Below are positions 31,805 through 42,960 of a stretch of 64,000 nucleotides of DNA, in pieces. The DNA is taken from NCBI GenBank assembly GCA_030544215.1, contig JARZZO010000008.1:20600614-20664613 (forward strand), written 5' to 3'. This DNA comes from Zantedeschia hybrid cultivar (taxonomy: Eukaryota; Streptophyta; Magnoliopsida; Alismatales; Araceae). Numbering within the stretch: the stretch's first letter is position 1; each line of letters starts with the position of its first letter. The notes under the pieces were generated by a model. That model worked only from the letters and a program-made list of their open reading frames with translations, did no database searches and had not been told where the DNA came from. The position numbers were made by a program, and so were the translations under genes.

Positions 31805-34610
31805 TTGCCTAGAACTTCCTGCCAGAGGTATCCCTTTATTTCCTCCCTGTCAAAAAAAGGTTTACTGTCCCTACTTTATGGGAAGGCTTATTTTTCCTTC
31901 CTCCATGTCAAACCTCTTAGAATACCTAATTTATGTCCCTTCTCTTATTTGTCCTATCACAATAAAGATGGTAGCTTTTTTTTGAAAGAATTATAATCTT
32001 GCTACTCCACCTTTTAGCTAGTGAATACAATTATAATATTTTAAAAGTTAAAGTATTAAGGTGATAAGATGTTAAAGATCTTAATACATTTAAAAGTATT
32101 TAATTCTTTACGTCTTTAAAACTTAAACTATTTAAGTTATTTGAGAGTTAGTACCAACAATAATGATAATGGAAGCCTGTTCTCTCTAACATGTATTGCT
32201 TTTTCTACAACTCAATCGTCTCAGGCTGAGTTCGATGGACGTCTTTTCAGCATCCAATAGAAGCTGCATCTTCCTATCGATGCCTACCCACTTGGGCTCT
32301 AGCCACCACTTTTTGTCTCGCATCCAATCGCCAACTCCGCGAGCTCCTTCATCTTCATGGTCTCAAAAGAAAGCGACACCGCCACTGCCACCTCGTCTAA
32401 CATGTGGGACCAAGCCACATGGATTTCTACAAAGTACACACTCAATGTGATCTCGAATATAATAATGTCTTCTCGGAAGGGGATGGCGAGGTCTGTTGGC
32501 CAGAAGGAGCTTTAGATCCATACACTGAAAGGTCTATGGAGACATTGGAATGGAAAGAGCAACCGAAGGTGGCGGCCTTGATGTAATGCCAATATAGGTG
32601 GTACCATCGGAGAGGATGATGTCAAGCTGGTTGAGCTAGATTCTGAGGAGGGAAGTGGGGGTGGCAAGGAGCTAATGGGCGGTAGTCCAAAAGATGGCAC
32701 TGATGTTGTACCTATCGAGGTTGCAGAGGACATCTAGGGAATCTAAGTCGAACTTTCACCCAGATGTTGTGCTCTAAGAATGAGAGATCGGTTCAGAATG
32801 TGGGAGTGTTGTCTCTATGTAGTTGCACGCTATCTCATCTCGAAGACAACTCCAAATATAACACAAGTTAAGATGTTATGTCTTTGATTTTTAAGGTTAA
32901 AGACATTTTAAGTTAAGATGTTATGTTGTTTAGGTGTTCAAGATTTTAATCCTTAATACTTAACTCTTTAATTTTTAGTCTTTAACGCTCAAAACATTAA
33001 TACTTTTTGAAGTATAAAGGTCTTAAACACTTTAACTTTTAAAGTATTATAGTTCTACTCGTAAAATAAAAGGTGAAGTGGTTAAACTGTATTTGTTAAT
33101 AAGCAAAATTATATGATTTCACTAAAGAGTGATTGAGCAAATAAATGAAACTCACCATGCCGCACACTTGCCGAGTAGTCCTGAACCATTGTACTAGCAA
33201 CTAGGGCAAGAGTGTAGCACCCTACGGTAGAGCAAACCAACAAACCAATCAAATTAAGTACCTACCAAAGGTTTAATAAATTATAGAAGAGGAAAAAGAT
33301 AAGAAAGAAAATCCAAGATAGATATCAAGGAGATGAGATTCTTTAAGCCTATTGTGCCTGGGGTATCAATAGACTAGACTCTAGTCAGACTTATTAGAAT
33401 CCAAGCCCAAAATCATGAAGAAAAGGGAGGCTCAAGTCCAATGAAAACTCATTTCTCTATGTCTATGTTCAAATTCAACTCAAGCGCAAAATAATTCAGA
33501 TTTTGAGTTCAATATTTAGACTTAATATAAGAAGGTCAATTTTCTTATTTAAAATATGTAATCCATAACAAGAATTAGTATCTAAATATAAACATCATCA
33601 TTCATTAAACCTTGTCATCCAAAGTGGGCAACCATCAAGAGGAAGACACAGTTGTTACTGGACGTTGTAAAGACTAGGTTATAAACGAAACCTAACTGTC
33701 AGATATTGATCCATTTTCAATTTTAAAAAGCAGATATGGAAAGCAAAAATTTGACCCCATCAATTTTAAAAATCAGAATAAAAAATTTCCAATAAATTAT
33801 CGGAATCGGAATTGAAAACTATTGTTTCCCTATCCTAGTTCCGATTTTCGAGTCCATTAAATATTAAAATTTATAGATAATGATTATAATATATATAAGT
33901 TTTATTATATATTGGATAGATTCTATCTAATAACTTTAGATAGATAAATGCAATGAAAATAACTAGAATAGATGTTACTTTAAATTGTTATCGATAATTT
34001 TTAAAACTATTTTCAGTTTCGATATCGGAAATAGAATAGAAACGAAAATACCATTGTTCGTTTATATCAGAATTGGAATTGAAAACTCGATTTTGCTATA
34101 GAAATCAAAAATGAAAATCGGTGTTTTCATCTTCATATCCTACCCATTCTCAGTCCTAGTAAAGACGTCTATTGAACTTAGTTATGAGATGATCGAGTTG
34201 GGAAGTACAACACTCATTAGAGAGAATTGTAGACTTCCATTGTTCTGGGTACTAACTCTTTAGTAACTTGAATAATGTAAGTTAATATCTTTTAATGTAT
34301 TAAGATCGTAACACCTTGACATCGTAATACTTAACATCTTATCATCTTAATATTTATATTCTCAAGTAAAAGTAGAGTGGCAAAACTATAATATAATTCT
34401 TTTCTTGAGTAAAAATAAGAAAAGTCTTTCAAAAAAAAAAATGCAACTTTTATTGTGATAGGACGAATAGGACAAAAGGATAAGCTGAAAATTCTAAAAG
34501 ATTTGATGACGTGGAGGAGGTAAAAATAAACTTTCCTCCCAATAAACTTTTTCACTAAGAAAAAAAGCAAAGGGACATTTCCCAATTTGTTAATGCTATG
34601 CGTCACTCTT
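31805..34610. repeat. Inverted-repeat region with a GC-rich insert
   Basis: The sequence at 31805-32150 (TGTCAAA..GGTTTACTGTCCC..., TCCTATCACAATAAAGATGG, CTTGCTACTCCACC, AAGGTGATAAGATG) recurs in reverse orientation at 34270-34610, and a partial reverse copy lies at 32880-33110. So a 2.8-kb region is framed by diverged inverted arms of about 340 bp. Between the first two arms, 32190-32760 is richer in GC and looks coding in composition, though every frame is broken by stops. This resembles a non-autonomous DNA transposon that picked up a gene fragment. Arm ends and target duplications could not be fixed. The remainder, 33110-34270, holds nothing I recognise. Confidence 0.5.
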
Positions 34611-34956
34611 GACTTTTACTTCTCACATAGAATAAGTTGAGGCAGGGATGTAAGATGTTATAATTTATTTTGATTAGTGACGAAAGTCAACTCTTCTATA
34701 ACAACTTTAGTTTTTCTTCAATCCTAAAAGTTCCATTTTGTAATTTTTGATTGGAAGCTAAAACATAAGTAAATACTATATAAATAACTTCTAAGATCCA
34801 ATGTTTTTTACAAAAAATAACTAAGTTAAAATACAAAATTATTTTTAATTAAAAACGACGCCAAACATGGCCTACTTCTTTTAGAACCGTAACCTTGGCT
34901 TGTCAGAGCACTCCAGCCGTCCGATCAGTCTCTCGGCGTAACTGGTTATGTCGTCA

Positions 34957-35320
34957 GATCTGGTACGCACAAACGCTATCCAGGCACAGCGCCGGCACCT
35001 GCAAAACCTCCTTTGGCAACAGCACACCAGGGAGGAGTTTATTGAGCATTTGAGCTGTGAAAGCCGTTCGATGGCTGTTGAGATGGTTTCGTGGTTACTG
35101 TAAGTGGCAATGTGTGTTTATGCCTTTTTATGCTCTTAATTAGGATCTGAATGCAACTAAAAATGGGATTGGTGAAACAACTGCTTGGGATGGATGGGGG
35201 AATATATAAATTAATGAACTGTGTACTCATGTTTCTTGGTAATGTTTCAGAAATAGTTGTAATGGAAATTTTGTTGGCATTCCATTATAATTTTCGGTGT
35301 ACGATGCATCCAATGTTGAA
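34957..35320. repeat. Duplicated flank block downstream of gene B
   Basis: Paralogue of 3083-3545; see that entry for the shared landmarks. The two copies differ by indels and many substitutions. Neither keeps a common open frame, so it marks the far end of the duplicated segment rather than a gene. Beyond it, 35380-35830 is AT-rich with no assignable feature. Confidence 0.6.
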
Positions 35321-35831
35321 TTTTAATGTGATTCATCTAAAAATATTGCTGCTGCTTATTTCATGTAGAGGTTGTTTGTAATAGAACCCCTGTAATTCAC
35401 CGGTAAATTCACTTTGTTTGGATGCTTGTAAAATATATGAAAACAAAATAAGAGAACACACAAATCTTCTGGTTTTGGTTTACAGTGGCTCATCCATGGA
35501 ATCCAAAACAAGGGAATGGTGGACCAACAAAAATCAGACGGATTGTCCACCCAAATATCCGAAAAAATGTTGTAAAATGAAACCCTTTTAGATTTCACTG
35601 TTTACATTGAAACAAACAAACAAGGCACTCTCTTTGGTCTCCTACAGAAATTACTTCTCTGGCATTGCTAATGAATACCTTTGGGTGCACAGTTTCATAT
35701 GTTGCCTTCCATTCACCTTGCAGGCTTTCTTGCCAGATCCAGGATCTCTCAGAAGCTACATTGGTTCCAGTTCTGCCTAAAAGCAATCATGTTAACCATA
35801 TCAAAATGCCATCCGTAACTCAAATAAGTTT

Positions 35832-36310
35832 GAGAAATACTTGCCGGCAATGTCCATGCATTGCAATCTACGTGGATTGCAATGCATCCGCCAGCAGCCG
35901 TCCAATTGGATCGGACGGTTATTGTGTAGCCCGTCTGAGTTGGAGGAGTCGTTTTTTTATGTTTTATTATTTTTTGTTCATATTTTTTAAATTTTTTTGG
36001 AGCGTCCGATAAAAAATCGGATGGTACAATTAGGTTGTTCAATCGGCTCCAATACGACTGTATATTTTTTTTCAAAAAAATTTGACACAAACTTCAATTT
36101 ATGTATAAAAAATAAATAATTTTTTTTAAAAGATTATACAGTCGAATCAGAGCCGACCCGAACGATTGTACAATCCAATTTTTGATCAAAAAAATAAAAA
36201 ATCGACTCTCCTTAACCTAGATAGACTACACAACAGTCATCCGATCCGGTCGGATCGGACGGCTGCTGCCCATGGATTGCAATGCACGAGCATTGCAGCA
36301 AATATTACTC
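35832..36310. mobile_element. MITE with Mutator-like ends and internal hairpin
   Basis: A 479-bp element whose ends pair over about 60 bp: left GAGAAATACTTGCCGGCAATG, right (other strand) GAGTAATATTTGCTGCAATG, both continuing to TGCATTGCAATC and CAGCAGCCGTCC. The flanks are AATAAGTTT (35823-35831) and AATGAATTT (36311-36319), a 9-bp duplication with two differences, the length made by Mutator-type transposases. Inside the left arm, TGCATTGCAATC and GATTGCAATGCA form a perfect 12-bp hairpin. No coding capacity. Confidence 0.7.
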
Positions 36311-36369
36311 AATGAATTTTACTTGCTATTTGGGTGATTTGTTGATTTGACTTGTGCAACTCTCTTTTT

Positions 36370-36655
36370 TTTTGAATGGTAGCCCGTGGAACTAGGCGAA
36401 GGTCTCAACTCCAAAGGAGAGGGTTTGAACCGGTCCGAAGTCAAATCGGAATAAACTTCAAAGAGGTAGGAAGCACACTCGAAGAGAGAAGTTTGCGCAA
36501 CATGCACGAGAAGGCCGCCGAAAATGGGGAGAGAAGCGTAGCCTAAATGGGTGAAAAATCTGCAAGCCGAATCTTGCCCGCCCAACTGCAGGATGTGATC
36601 GAACCCGCGACCTCCCCGTCCTAGGCGAGGAGGGTGAACCACTACACCAAGGTGC
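36370..36655 (-). mobile_element. tRNA-derived SINE
   Basis: On the minus strand it opens with a polymerase III A box (TGGTGTAGTGGTTC, 36636-36649) and a B box (GGTTCGATC, 36597-36605), continues for about 220 bp and ends in a run of A (T run near 36364). This is the standard layout of a SINE of about 285 bp. I could not define the target duplication with confidence. Confidence 0.7.
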
Positions 36656-37317
36656 GGCAAGAGACGTGGTACGCGTAGTACAATTTTCCATAAAACACCC
36701 CTATCAAGCAATAAGTACGTAAGTTTCCTCTTTATATTTGACACAAATCCTACGGATGTTGTTCTGCCTTCTTCTTGAATAGTTTCAACCACGGTTTACC
36801 TATTCTTGTTGCGGGATTTACAATGTCCGGTTGATATCGATCAATTCTGCTTTCTTCAGCACATTTGAGAATATGTTTCTAAGTCGTCATAGACAAGATG
36901 TACGACACAATGACCTTGTTTCTTTTATGTGTTATTGTTCTTATTTTGACTATTCGTCATAGACATGGCTACTCTTTGTAAAACAGGGGATTATTATTTT
37001 TTAGTACTTCTTGATTATCGAAGATCTGTTCTTAGGAGCATCGCATGGATTTATCGACGATTCAATTTATATATTCTAGAATTTAATTATTGTAACTCGT
37101 TATGTATTGAAATCTATTGTAAATAAGTAGAACTCGTAATTGTCAAGGTTCCCCAACTTGCAACATGTTCCTCGATCCCCACTCACTATGCTAAGGTTTC
37201 CATCACATCTTACCGCCCGTCGTAGCTACCACCATCATCGTCAGCGATCCCTGCTGCTACAATCCCAATACACCTTCTCCGTTGACAGCGCCCACTCCAA
37301 TCGCCATCTTTGGTAAG

Positions 37318-37384
37318 GGCTCTCTCTCTCTCTCTCTCTTTATATATATATATATAGTGCGTGTGTGTGTGTACGCGCACGCAC
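37318..37384. repeat. Compound microsatellite
   Basis: Consecutive tracts of CT, TA and GT repeats, then GC-rich alternating bases. Only in copy 1 of the tandem duplication. Confidence 0.85.
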
Positions 37385-39859
37385 CAGTGCCACAGTCAAA
37401 TACATTGTGACAACTCACACACAAGGTAATCTCTCACTCTCACTCTATCTAAAGTGATCAAACCCTCTTTAACTTTATATGTTCAAGTTGCTTATCTCAT
37501 GATCAATTCCTTATTTAATATTAATTTAAAATTAATACATATAATATATATTTTAAGGAGGTACCTAAGTCACTATTTAGATACCGCTTAAGCGACCGCT
37601 TTAACGACTAAGCACTTAGGAGCTCTAACAATGCTTTGGGTTGCCTTGGGTGCCTTGACATATATAATGGAGCTCACATGCATGTCATTCTTGTTGTTCC
37701 CCTTTCTCTTCTATGCATGGGATTCCAAGATCCATTGCAGCATAAATTATGCTGATCGCAAACGTCAAGAGCACTTGACTTTGGTCATATTGGTTTGGAG
37801 CCATATAAGTTTACCTCTCTAGTCATGTGGCAACATGTATGTTCACATATGACACAAATGTCTCCTCCGTGACACACTCGGTTGTTTATTATATGAATCC
37901 TCCCCTAGTTCCAAGGTTTTAGATGTTAAATAAGGGAATTATGGACTGATTTAAAAGGGCTAGCACCTATATATTGATAAACTTGTTGGTTTAGTAAGAT
38001 GCATGAATTATGAAGTCGTTGAGATACTTCCACACAAACTAGGTTGTTGTGGCAATTTAGTATCTCTTTGTATTCTTTGAACAATAACCGGCATTGTCTC
38101 CTAATACATATCGCAGTTTGAATATTATGGAAGCACATAGGGTTGATCTACATATTTAAACAAAGTTATTGTATGAATATTTTTACTTCATTACTCTTTG
38201 TAAAAAAATAAATAAAGGAGTGACTTTGGTAAATTTAGAATAAAAATTTGGATCATGCCTATGAATCCTTGAATTGGACTCTCCCTGCTGACCTTGGTGA
38301 ATGCAGTATACATTGGTCTGTCGACCAAAAATCTTTGATTAGCCACTCTTTTTGAGGTACCCATAGAGACTAAAGCAAGATTTGTTTAGGTTTAATATGC
38401 CGACTAGAATAAAATTGGTCAATTGGGGTTTATCCTAAGATTGGCCATTATCCAAAATGAAATTTTAAGTACTTACGACCTTTTAAGAGCTTCTGTTAAA
38501 AGGGTATTTTGGTCATTTTGTTCTATAACGTTCCAGAGTTTGGGGGGACTTACTTGTAGTTTTATCTTTTAGGGTTTGAGCTTTCTGAAACATTTATATT
38601 CCTGGGGTTGGTCTATATTTTTAACTTGGAGATTATTTCTGCAATTTTTAGTGTTTTCAGGGATTAATTTGCATCTTTTAAGGTTTCCGGTTGTTTTTGT
38701 AAATTTTTAAAGTTGAAAGACTTTTATGTTTATTTTCATTTGCTTTGAGATTTTTCTTCAATTTTTGGTGAATCTTTTGTGACTTTTACAAAGATATTGA
38801 TAATTCACAATTTCCAGATTCGTTAGAACAAATTTGTAATTTTCAATGTTCTTAATGTATTATAGTTTTTACTAGCCCTCAGGTTAACTTACAATTTTCT
38901 CAATCATAAGATTTGAATTAGAAGTTTCATTAAATTTAGGGTTTAAATTATATATATTAAGCTTACGATTTGATTGTAAATATTATCAAGTACATTAAAC
39001 TGCATTATTTGTTAACTATAAAGTTTAACTTGCAGGTTTTGTCTAATTTAGATTTCTGTTTTAAACGGGATTAGCTTTAGGATTTAAGTTTGAATGAAGT
39101 TTACAGTTTATGCTTAGAATTCAATTAGATTTGGAATTTGATCTAAGTCTGGTAAAGATTACACTTTGAATTAAGGTTTGGTCAGATCTTTTCTAGACTT
39201 ACATTTAAGCTTGATTTGATATAGTTTAGTATTTATATGTTAAGCTTAATTGTGGTTAGGGTTTTGGTTCAAGTTCAGTTCGATTTTAGATTCAAGTTTA
39301 ACTTAGACTAAATTTTGTGTTTGTATTTGGGTCTGATTAGGGTTTAGTGTTTGCACTTTAATTGAGTTAGATTTAGATTAGGATCTGATTGGGGGGCAGG
39401 GCCATGGTTGATTTACAACAAGGGATCACCAACATACATCATTCTTAAATTAGATGATAAATTTGAAAAGATAAAATTGGACTTGACCCTTGCTCTGATA
39501 CCATCTTACAAACCACAAAACCCGGGTGTTGAGTTTGAAAGACCCAAGATCATAAGCATTGGCCACAACTGAAACTAACCGATGTAGTACTATTATATAA
39601 TTGCTCTAACAATAATCATGTTTTTTTTTTTTTTATCACAACCAAACTCTTGATCATAGCACTGGATGGGGAAACCCAGTCTTTGAACTCTTTAACCCCC
39701 ACCAATCACCTAGTAGAGTGTGGGACCCACATGGGCTTATCCCACGTGTAATCTTTCAAAGGAGAAACAAACACAATGTGGAAAAAAATGGCCAAGTGTA
39801 CAAAAAGAGTAGGGAAATAATCTTAGGTGAATCCAAAGATAAAATATATTTTTGATGCT

Positions 39860-40368
39860 TGATGTAGCCGAAGCTATCACTGTCGGATTCGAGACCAAAA
39901 TCCAAATGTCAGCCGGATGATCAGTGGCCGAGAGGGATCCGGACCGAGAGGTGGGTAGAGGACGAGGACGAAGCTCCTGCGAGAAGAAAGAACCAGTTAA
40001 GAAGGGTCCCGGGTCTCGGCCCAGGAGAACCCCCTCCAATGGTAAAGTCAGTCCCGACAGAAAGACTGATTATTTAAAAGAAAAAAGAAGAAGTTTGAGA
40101 CTTATGGGCTTCCCTTCTTCGCATTGAATAACCTTCTTTTTATAGAAGGGGATGAGGATTCCTTTCTCATGGCAACCGATATAGGACTATGTGGCGATTT
40201 AACAGAAAATCGCCATAGTACCCCATTAACATGTTGAAGGCCAGCTGGCAGTCAGCTGAAATGGGCCGAACCTATTTAATTGGCTTTGTGGGCTGAGTAC
40301 ATTTCGGCTTCTTCTGTTGTTGGGCCGGCTCCCAATTGTTGTGCCTAATTAGATTCTCCCCCCCATCA
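39860..40368 (-). mobile_element. Solo LTR related to the Tat element
   Basis: A 509-bp unit starting TGATGTAG and ending CCCCATCA, like the big Tat LTRs. It shares GGCAACCGATATAGGACTA and a CGCCATAG segment with them and has a TATA box in minus orientation near 40137. Target duplication is ATGCT (39855-39859) and ATGCC (40369-40373), one base different. The second duplication copy at 42807-42811 keeps the single, uninterrupted ATGCCCATCCAACC site, which proves the insertion. Internal sequence was lost, presumably by LTR-LTR recombination. Confidence 0.88.
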
Positions 40369-40563
40369 ATGCCCATCCAACCATTATCCTTGCTTTTACA
40401 AACTCTACTCCAATTACTAATGCCTAGAATCTTGACAAGCGAATTGTAATATATTCATTACATCACAAGGTGGATGTTGTTCTGCCTTCTTCTTGAATAG
40501 TTTCAACCACGGTTTACCTATTCTTGTCGCTGGATTTACAATGTCCAGTTGATATCGATCGAT

Positions 40564-41464
40564 GGGTGTGGGTAGCTGGCATTTGGAGTGGCGAGGGCGG
40601 CGAACTGCGGCGGACGCAGCGTGGTCCTCCGGCAACCCAGGTTCGAGTCCTCCCCGGGGGAGGGGGGTCTCTCCCTCTTCCTTTTAGGAAGATCGGACCC
40701 TCCTCCCCCTCTCCCCCTCTCTTGGGAGGATAGTCTTCTCCTCTTTTGGAGGCCTCTTCTTCTCCCTCGTGGAGAGTTTTTCCCTCTTTCCTTGTGAAAG
40801 ATTTTGTTCAGAAGAGTTTCACTCTTCTGGTTCGGTCTCCGTCGGAATATCCTTCCTCTCTTCGGCTGCGGCTATCCCCTACCTCAGCTCTTTGTTTTCA
40901 TTCTCTGTGACCCAGTTTGTACACCTTCTTGTTTGCTTTCCAAACCTCTCCGATCCCTCTGCAAATACATGTTTTCTCTTGTGAGCTGACTCTCACTGGT
41001 GCCACCGGTTGCGATCCCCTCTTCACCGGTGGGAGTTTTGTTGTTGTCGTCTTCTGGGCCGGCTTTATAGATCTGCCTACTACCTGTTCGACGAAATGCC
41101 GAACTCTAGATGGAAACTCGTGGTTGTGTGCGCATCTCCCTACTCCACTGTTGTGAGTAGGCCTTCCGAGCTCTTCTCGTTCAAGGGTCAGCTGCCTACA
41201 CCTCTGCAGCTCCCCTCTATCTTGTTGAAGACTTCCAGTTTGGAAATGCTTGCGATCCTCACCGGCATGTTTGAGTGGCTCCTTCGACATCTTGGGGATG
41301 TCTACTATCTCGTTAATCTGTATTTGTTGTGCTATATCTGTATGTTTTGTGTTTTTGAGGGGTTTGGTCCTAACTACTCTAGTAGTATAGGCGTGCTCTT
41401 TTTGCACGGAAGGTGTTTGTGTTTATGAATGAAAACCCCACTTCTTATGTTCAAAAAAAAAAAA
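40564..41464 (+). mobile_element. 0.9-kb retroposon with tRNA-like head and poly(A) tail
   Basis: 901 bp between two exact 16-bp copies of GTTGATATCGATCGAT (40548-40563 and 41465-41480), ending in 12 or more A. The matching site in the other duplication copy (36829-36848) is empty. About 76 bp from its start is a perfect polymerase III B box, GGTTCGAGTCC (40640-40650); a possible A box lies near 40573-40590. This head followed by an 820-bp body is far longer than usual plant SINEs. The body is pyrimidine-rich, then contains an open frame of 139 codons (41009-41428) with no motif I recognise. It could be a large SINE, a tRNA-LINE chimera or a retrocopied polymerase III or mRNA fusion. Confidence 0.8.
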
Positions 41465-42960
41465 GTTGATATCGATCGATTCTGCTTTCTTCAGCACATT
41501 TGAGAATATGTTTCTAACTTGTCATAGCCAAGATGTACGACACAATGACCTTGTTTCTTTTACGTGTTATTATTCTTATTTTGACTATTCGTCATAGACA
41601 TGGCTACTCTTTGTAAAACGGGGGCTTATTATTTCTTAGTACTTCTTGATTATCGAAGATCTGTTTTAAGGAGGATCGCATGGATTTATCGACGATTTAA
41701 TTTATATATTCTAGAATTTAATTATTGTAACTCGTTACGTATTGAAATCTACTGTAAATAAATAGAACTCGTAATTGTCGAGGTGTCCCAACCTGCTACC
41801 TGTTCCTCAATCCCCACTCACTATGCTAGGGTGGGTAATCTCTCTCACTCTATCTTATGTGATCAAGCCCTCTTTAATTTTATATGTTCAAGTTGCTTAT
41901 CTCATGATCAATTTCTTATTCAATTTTACTTTAAAATTAACACATTTAACATATACTTTAGGAAAACACCTAAGTCACTACTTAGATACCGCTTAAGCGG
42001 CCGCCTTGATAGCTAAACACTTGGAAGATCCAATAATGCTTTGGGTCACCTTGGTGCCTTGACATCTATAATGGAGCTCACGTGCATGCCTTTCTTGTTG
42101 TTCCCCTTGCTCTTCTATCGATGGGATTCCAAGATCCATTGGGGCATGAATTATCCTGATCGCAAACGTCAAGAGCACTTTACTTTGCTCATATTGGTTT
42201 GGAGACATATAAGTTTACCTTTCTAGTCATGTGGCAACAGGTATGTTCACATATGACACAAATTTCTCCTCTGTGACACACTCGGTCGTTTATTATATGA
42301 ATCCTCCCCTGGTTCCAAGGTTTTAGATGTTAAATAAGGGAATTATAGACTGATTTAAAAGGGCTAGGAGCTATATATTGATAAACTTGTTGGTTTAGTA
42401 AGATGCATGAATTATGAAGTCGTTGAGATACTTCCATACAAACAAGGTTGTTGAGGCAATTTAGTATCTCTTTGTATTCTTTGAACAATAACCGGCACTG
42501 TCTCCTAATACATATCGCGGTTTGAATATTATGGAGGCACATAGGGTAGATCTACATATTTAAACAAAGTTATTGTATGAATATTTTTATTTCATTACTC
42601 CTTGTAAAAAAAAAAATAAAGGAGTGGCTTTGGTAAATTTGGAATAAAAATTTGGATCGTGCCTATGAATCCTTGAATTGGACTCTCCCTGGTGACCTTG
42701 GCGAATGCAGTATACATTGGTCTGTCGACCAAAAATGGCCGAGTGTACAAAAAGAGTAGAGTAGGGAAATAATCTTGGGTGAATCCAAGGACAAAAGATA
42801 TTTTTCATGCCCATCCAACCATTATCCTTACTTTTACAAACTCTACTCCAATTACTAATGCCTAGAATCTTGACCAGCGAATTGTAATATATTCGTTACA
42901 TCACAAGCTAGCTTTGGGACAACTTATGAAAGTACATTGGATAAAACAAGTGTGCAAATG

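Larger units (their letters stand above)
36745..42907. repeat. Tandem duplication of gene B's 3' flank
   Basis: Copy 1 (36745-40470) and copy 2 (40471-42907) start with the same GGATGTTGTTCTGCCTTC and end with the same ATTACATCACAAG. Copy 2 lacks about 1.46 kb: CTGTCGACCAAAAAT joins directly to GGCCGAGTG, matching 38317-38331 and 39790 in copy 1, with a short run of A at the join. Copy 2 also lacks about 240 bp present at 37190-37430. Copy 1 carries a solo LTR, copy 2 a retroposon, each absent from the other. No gene is seen in either. Confidence 0.85.

Noticed and set aside
35356..35640. A hAT-like MITE with GTTGTTTG ends
   Set aside because: The supposed inverted ends match over only a few bases and no target duplication could be found.
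39924..40127. 67-codon frame within the solo LTR
   Set aside because: It lies entirely within LTR sequence and corresponds to a frame in the related Tat LTRs without a domain.
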